Shown here: piece by piece, positions 59,390-64,000 of the stretch
How positions within the stretch are numbered: position 1 is the stretch's first letter
How the letters are laid out: every line of letters begins with the position of its first letter
NCBI GenBank assembly: GCA_032164245.1
Contig: JAVMKO010000006.1
Coordinates: forward strand, 1,999,001-2,063,000
Source: Sternotherus odoratus
Lineage: Eukaryota > Chordata > Testudines > Kinosternidae
Length of the DNA: 64,000 nucleotides
Direction of reading: 5' to 3'
Made by a program: the position numbers and the translations under genes
Notes under the pieces: generated by a model
Told to the model about the DNA's origin: nothing
The model's input: the letters and a program-made list of their open reading frames with translations, nothing else
The model's database searches: none

Positions 59390-59811
59390 CGGGCCAGGGC
59401 TGCCCCTGGCCGGAAGTTCTGGCAGCGGAAGTCCCGCCCTCGCTGCACTGGGCATGCTCCAAATGCTCAGGCAGTATAAAGGAAGGGAGCACAGCTCAGT
59501 CTGGGCTGACTGCCGTAGGAGGAGGACGTGCCGGCCGAGCTCCCACGGAGGACCAGCCCCAGCCACACCAGGAGCCGGAATCGGAGCCGTGGCCGGACCC
59601 TGCCTTCGATCCTGAAGCTGACCACAGCCTGCCAGGTGCCATAGACCACTACCTGACTGAGGGGGCGACGGACCCAGCCACATATGGGGGATCAGCAACC
59701 AGCCAGGGGACCCCGTCGCTGGATCAGGTAGGAACTGACCCCAGGATAGTGAGGGAGTGGTATTGCCCACCCGAAGACACTCAGCGTGTTGCGGTAGGAT
59801 CTCCCCGCTGA
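59390..59811 (+). other. Open frame shared with the LTR at 46914
   Basis: From about 59390 (RTGQGCPWPEVLAAEVPP) to the TGA at 59809-59811 one plus frame is open. It aligns along its length with 46941-47327: both read LAAEVPP, WACS, GSAT, VREWYCPPEDTQ and end in PR before TGA. Length differences between the copies are multiples of three. No family is recognised and no downstream ATG gives a simple start. Confidence 0.35.
59475..59480 (+). promoter_or_regulatory. TATA box of the 59365 LTR
   Basis: TATAAA in 'gcagtataaaggaa' corresponds to the box at 47015 in the other copy. Confidence 0.7.
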
Positions 59812-59828
59812 GTGGGGGTCAGGCGCAG

Positions 59829-60727
59829 GCCGCTAGGCCACACTACCCCAGGGAAGGGGGATTGATATAGACACTGGCCGCTAGGCCACACTGCCCCGAG
59901 GAAGGGGGAGTGATATAGACACTGGCCGCTAGGCCACACTGCCCCGGGGAAGGGGGATTCATATAGACACTGGCCACTAGGCCACACTACCCCAGGGAAG
60001 GGGGATTGATATAGACACTGGCCGCTAGGCCACACTACCCCAGGGAAGGGGGATTGATATAGACACTGGCCACTAGGCCACACTACCCCAGGGAAGGGGG
60101 ATTGATATAGACACTGGCCGCTAGGCCACACTACCCCAGGGAAGGGGGATTGATATTGACTCTGGCCATTGGGCCACACTGCCCCCAGCCGAGGGGGCTG
60201 ATATTGACTCTGGCCATTGGGCCACACTGCCCCAGCCGAGGGGGCTGATCCTGACTCTGGCCATCGGGCCACACTGCCCCAGCCGAGGGGGCTGATCCTG
60301 ACTCTGGCCATCGGGCCACACTGCCCCAGCCGAGGGGGCTGATCCTGACTCTGGCCATTGGGCCACACTGCCCCAGCCGAGGGGGCTGATACTGACTCTG
60401 GCCATTGGGCCACACTGCCCCAGCCGAGGGGGCTGATACTGACTCTGGCCATTGGGCCACACTGCCCCAGCCGAGGGGGCTGATATTGACTCTGGCCATT
60501 GGGCCACACTGCCCCAGCCGAGGGGGCTGATATTGACTCGGGCCATTGGGCCACACTGCCCCAGCCGAGGGGGCTGATATTGACTCGGGCCATTGGGCCA
60601 CACTGCCTCAGCCGAGGGGGCTGATACGGACTCTGGCCATTGGGCCACACTCCCCCAGCCGAGGGGACTCGTCAGGGACTCCGGCCGCTAGGCCTCACAG
60701 CCCCGCCTGGGGGCGCGAACCCTGACA
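59829..60727 (+). repeat. Minisatellite, 19 units of 47-48 bp
   Basis: Units start at 59829 and recur every 48 bp to 60213, then every 47 bp to 60636, with a last short unit at 60684. The first seven are of type A (gcc(g/a)ctaggccacact... attgatatagac). The next eleven are of type B (gccattgggccacact... agccgagggggctgat). Neighbouring units are more alike than distant ones, as expected from local unequal exchange or slippage. The last unit merges with the LTR end. Confidence 0.97.
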
Positions 60728-60948
60728 GCATCTCAAAAATCAATCGCCAGCGGCACCCCCGTCGACTCCGGAACTCTAGCTCGTCGAGAGGCGCAAGCTG
60801 GAGTCGACGGGGGAACGCGCGGCCGACCGCCCCCGCCGTGAAGACGGTAGGTAAGTCGGCTGTAGAGACGCCAACTTCAGCGATGTTATTAACGTCACTG
60901 AAATTGCGTATCTACAGCTGATCCACCCGCCTAGTGAACACCAGCCCT

Positions 60949-61055
60949 AAGGGTGAAAAATCGGGACAGGGTGGGGGTGGGGGTAATAGGAGCCTGTAGG
61001 GAAAAAAAGACCCAAAAATCAGGACTGTCCCTACTGGGAATTCTGGTCACCCTCT
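60949..61055. mobile_element. MITE fragment (gtcaccct-ended family)
   Basis: 'aaaaatcgggacagggtggg', then 'aaaaatcaggactgtcccta', then 'attctggtcaccct' is the known form of a MITE whose ends read agggtgaccag. The left end is shortened to 'agggtgaaaaat'. The halves 'atcgggacag' and 'aggactgtcc' are partly self-complementary. It abuts the MITE ending at 60948. Confidence 0.65.
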
Positions 61056-61369
61056 TCCCAAATATCAGGGCTAAACATTGACTTTGAAACCAATGAAAGC
61101 TGCTGTTCTAAGGTCTCCACTGGGATCTTCTGAAAGTGGGATACAACTGTTAGCTGGCTAAAACCATCCCCTCTCTGTCACTTAGAGAGAGGGGAAAGAA
61201 CGGGAGAGTGGTTTCCTGGTGGTGCATTGTTCTACCCTCCCATTGGGGACACACAAGAACCATTATTTTACAGCAGGAGCATACTGGAAACTTTCGGTCC
61301 CGGTCCTGTATTGGAGACCCCTGGCAGAGAGAGGAAGCTGGATCCATGACTAGGGTGAGAAGCAGGGAC
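61056..61369. other. Unique sequence
   Basis: Nothing is recognised in these 310 bp. Confidence 0.5.
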
Positions 61370-61505
61370 TTGAGAGACCTGGGTTCAAGACTGGAAGTGT
61401 CTTCTGTGGCTCAGCTCCCCATCTGTACGGTGAGGATAAGGGCAGTGCTCTGCCTCACAAGGGGGGGTTGATGAGAATTATTTTGAAGCTCTCCAATACT
61501 ATGGT
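61370..61505 (+). repeat. MIR element fragment, plus orientation
   Basis: 'gacctgggttcaagactgg', 'ctcagctccccatctgtacg', 'gtgaggataagggcag', 'ctgcctcacaaggggg' and 'ctctccaatactatggtaat' follow the MIR order from the tRNA-like B box to the 3' part. The head is lost. Confidence 0.7.
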
Positions 61506-63675
61506 AATACAGTACCCCAGCTTGCATGGACTTCTGCACCCGTGCAGTTTCACTAACTCAGTATGGGTCTAGATGGAGTTTTTTCAAGAGAAGTGTTGTC
61601 TGGTAAAGGTGTCGAATGTTGCTTTGTAGTACTGTTACTTATTATGGAAACTATTGTGCAATTCCAGTAATCTAAAGTGTACAGCTTTAAATGCTCTACA
61701 GAAAACATAAGTAGATTCTTTGTTAGAACTGGACAATCTAGGAGTCATCCTTAGAAACAGGAAGATTTCTGAACAGTCAAAAACTAGAAGGTTTTTTTTA
61801 AAGGTAGCCTTTTTTCCTGGGAAAAAATCCAGAATGTTTCCATCTTCATTCCTGCATTAAATAATCCCAAACAGTTCTGACAAAATAAGAAAACGTAAGA
61901 AAATTAACACTAAAGGTGCTATTATACATAGGGTGATGGGGATTACTACTATATTGGGGAAAAGTTATGCAGAAAATGTCAAGTGGATTAATTTTATTAA
62001 TTTGTATAGTTGACTTTTTATTGACAGTAGCAAAGTGCTCCCTGGAAGAAATTAACAATAAGCGTAACTCCGGATGGATGCAATTCATGAATGATTTCCA
62101 CCTTTTGATGCATTACAGTAATGTTACCTGGAAATCTATGTAACCTGATTGACTTAGGCCACATAGTACAATGAGACTAAGTAACACCTAGAAGCAAAAC
62201 AGAAAAATTGTATTTTCTAGAACGTCCAGATGTTGCTGAAATTAAGCGAAAGTAACGATCACAAAAGAGAATCAACTGTAAGAGCCTGCGAGCACTTTCC
62301 TGTCGCTCCCATCAGTTTAAATGGGGATTACGCATAAGCAATGACTCTGACATGTAAGCATATGCAGGATCCAACCATTAATAAATAAACGCCTCGTGGG
62401 AAAAGGTCGTTTGTAAGTACTCCGGAGCTAGGCTGTGGCTTTGTGATATGCTGCTAACTCCAGACCTACCCCAGGATCTGAAATGACAGCCGCCCAGGGG
62501 AAGGACTGGCACACCACACCCAGCCTTTCGAAACACCACACCACCAGATGTGCAGCTTGCCTTGCAGTTCTTACCGGGGCAAAGATGAGCCAGGCCGCGG
62601 TGCTGCAGTGAGCTTGGTTACGGTAGATCCCCTGGGCCCACACAGAGCCCCACTGGCTTTGGCACGGGGGGTCGTTCCAAATGGTGCTTCCTGAGCCTGT
62701 GTCAGAGAGGACTGCAGGGTCAGCCGCTTGTATCAACAGTGTTCAACGTCTATCACCCGCAGTGCGCCAATTCAGCAGCAGCCAGGGTAGCTCCTTTAAT
62801 TCCCTACGGTCGTCATTACTACTGAATATTTGCATTGCAGCAGCACCCGTGCAAAAGCTCCATCCCTTTGTGCTGTACAAACAGGCCTGCTTCCTGCCTG
62901 CACTGGCTCCCATGGCTAGTTCTGTTCAGGCTACTCCCATGAACAGAGCTACACGCATGTGCAGGAACCAGCCACATGCTATGAAGGCCCCTTTCCACGT
63001 ACCGTCTATTACAGTACATCTCTATTGTACACACTGCCAATCAATCAATCTTGTATAAAGGGAGGGACTGTTCCTGCTACCCCAGCCATATGAGAGTAAT
63101 CCTGACATAACTGATCCCATTAAATCCAGGGTTTTAAACTCCCACTGGTTTCAAACTCTGCTCTTTATTCTGCAGTACAGATAGTGACAATGGATGGAGG
63201 AACACTTCTACAGGCACCCTACGCGCTGGGTCATAGCACTGCTTCCAATCGCAGATGCTGTACTCATTTGATTAGCCAGGTAAACTGCTTTATATAACCT
63301 ACCCCGTAGCCATTCCTAAAGTAACCTCAGTGGTAAAGTCATCAGTAAATACATACCACCCGTGAAACATGCCGCTTGACGCTAACGGAAGTTCCCCTTT
63401 GAATATCACTGCATTCATACATTTCACTTTTCTGCGGATTTACTGGCTTATCACCTTTTACTATCAAAACAAACTCCTTAATATACCGGGTGTCACCGGG
63501 TGTGAATTTGGTTCACTGCTGAGGGCATGTGAACACAACTGAGAAGGGGGCACTTTCCCTACAAAGCCAGGCGACACACCGGGACAGGCGCACATGTTCT
63601 GTGGGGCTCGCCAGACCCAGAGCGGGGGGGCTTCTGCAGCTCACACTATGGCTGAACAGTTCATAGAAACCCCTA
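61506..63675. other. Mostly unique sequence with one candidate exon
   Basis: 61506-62440 is AT-rich and featureless. The possible exon at 62575-62696 (minus) is the only signal of interest. Confidence 0.45.
62575..62696 (-). other. Candidate protein-coding exon, 122 bp, LCCL-like
   Basis: On the minus strand an acceptor (cctctctgacacag) precedes 62696 and a strong donor (CCG|gtaaga) follows 62575. The frame set by a longer open frame gives 40 whole codons after two bases of a split codon. They include IWNDPPCQSQWG, SVWAQGIYRNQAHC and STAAW. The pattern C...SVW..GIY.....C.xAA is close to the core of LCCL domains (secreted or extracellular modules of cochlin, CRISPLD and DCBLD proteins). A sushi-type ending (W-x-D-P-P-C) is another reading. 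Neither is proven. No neighbouring exon of the same gene was found in the window. Confidence 0.35.
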
Positions 63676-64000
63676 TTCTAACCCCCTGCTCAAAGCAGGA
63701 CCAATCCCCAACTAAATCATTCCAGCTTGGGCTTTATCAAGCCTGACCTTAAAAACCTCTAAGGAAGGTGATTCTACCACCTCCCTAGGGAACACATTCC
63801 AGTGCTTCACCACCCTCCTAGTTAAAAGGTTTTTCCTAATATCAAATCTAAACTTTCCCAACTGCAACTTGAGACCATTACTCCTTGTTCGGTCATCTGA
63901 CACCAATGAGAACAGTCTAGATCCATCCTCTTTGGAACCCCCTTTCAGGTAGCTGAAAGCAGCTATCAAATCTCCCCTCAGTCTTCTCTTCTATAGACTA
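63676..64000 (-). mobile_element. CR1 LINE 3' part, runs off the right edge
   Basis: The plus strand begins in the CR1 3' UTR (accccctgctcaaagcagga) and continues into reversed ORF2. 85 codons are open on the minus strand (63969 down to 63712), ending LDKAQAGMI. The very 3' terminus is missing or mutated before 63676. The copy continues beyond 64000. Confidence 0.93.

Larger units (their letters stand above)
59365..60727 (+). mobile_element. Solo LTR, 1363 bp, perfect 5-bp duplication (gcatc), expanded array
   Basis: It begins TGTGACGGGGCGGACC, ends GCGAACCCTGACA and is flanked by gcatc (59360-59364, 60728-60732). The first 460 bp match the LTR at 46914, with the TATA box at 59475-59480, the CTCAGTCT start region and a splice-donor-like caggtaggaa near 59727. 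The remaining 899 bp is a 19-unit minisatellite. The whole size difference between the two copies comes from this array. The minus-strand open frame of 289 codons here is a product of the repeats. Confidence 0.92.
59306..60948. mobile_element. Palindromic MITE interrupted by an LTR
   Basis: The left part (59306-59364, including 'cttcactacggcggggaggg' and 'gatcgatgttttgg') and the right part (60728-60948, including 'acccccgtcgactccgg', 'agtcgacgggggaacg' and 'agtgaacaccagccct') together form one self-complementary turtle MITE of about 280 bp. Its ends pair (gtcttcacta against tagtgaacac). The LTR at 59365-60727 sits inside it, between two copies of gcatc. So the MITE is older than the LTR. Confidence 0.75.

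Noticed and set aside
59781..60650. Minus-strand open frame of 289 codons, with two more long overlapping frames
   Set aside because: It lies wholly in the 47/48-bp minisatellite. Because 47 is not a multiple of three, the same unit is read in all three frames and none contains a stop. Long frames are then automatic.
1..64000. CRISPR arrays, bacterial operons, riboswitches, rRNA genes
   Set aside because: No such signal was seen. The tandem repeats present lack regular unique spacers, and the sequence is plainly vertebrate.

Overview
The window looks like a stretch of a turtle (Testudines) nuclear genome. The grounds are many CR1 retroposons with the reptile-type 3' end, a tRNA-headed SINE with a CR1-like tail (the tortoise pol III/SINE type), old MIR copies, hAT-type miniature elements, and long terminal repeats of kinds I recognise from turtle sequence. 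No phage, plasmid or bacterial feature is present. No host protein-coding gene could be confirmed. The region is either intergenic or the inside of very large introns; four short candidate exons are listed at low confidence, the most interesting on the minus strand at 62575-62696.

Layout. 1-5.6 kb is mostly plain sequence with one CR1 relic, an 8-bp-TSD DNA element (2197-2657) and a probable LTR (2727-3220). A solo LTR with perfect 5-bp target duplications lies at 6074-6522. From 8 to 12.7 kb there is a cluster of retroposon debris: CR1 pieces in both orientations, a tRNA-derived SINE with a (TC)n(TA)n tail, and a decayed reverse transcriptase that is not CR1. Solo LTRs follow at 14092-14791 and 15283-16346, then a GC-rich repeat interrupted by an inverted-repeat element at 16983-17070. 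17-20.7 kb is AT-rich and nearly repeat-free. At 20.7-21.9 kb a minus-strand Ty3/gypsy relic keeps an LTR and a gag fragment with a SCAN-like capsid.

23-32 kb carries four more CR1 copies and an 1100-bp endogenous-retrovirus LTR (29821-30920). 32-40 kb is largely unique, with a promoter-bearing LTR at 36347-37071 and two repeats holding decayed hammerhead-ribozyme cores (37.6 and 38.4 kb). 40.4-47.5 kb is dense: a CR1 with 159 uninterrupted codons, a 1169-bp solo LTR built of two tandem arrays, two hAT MITEs with perfect 8-bp duplications, and a 620-bp solo LTR. 48-57 kb is quieter. 57-61 kb holds a third perfect hAT MITE and a 1363-bp solo LTR, expanded by a 19-unit minisatellite, which inserted into an older MITE. 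A CR1 runs off the right edge.

How the parts relate. The LTRs at 46914 and 59365 are two copies of one family that differ mainly in the number of 47/48-bp units near the 3' end. Both keep the same reading frame, ending just before the array. The LTR at 41068 has a similar plan in the other orientation. This LTR-with-minisatellite architecture, with its preserved frame, is the most unusual thing in the window.
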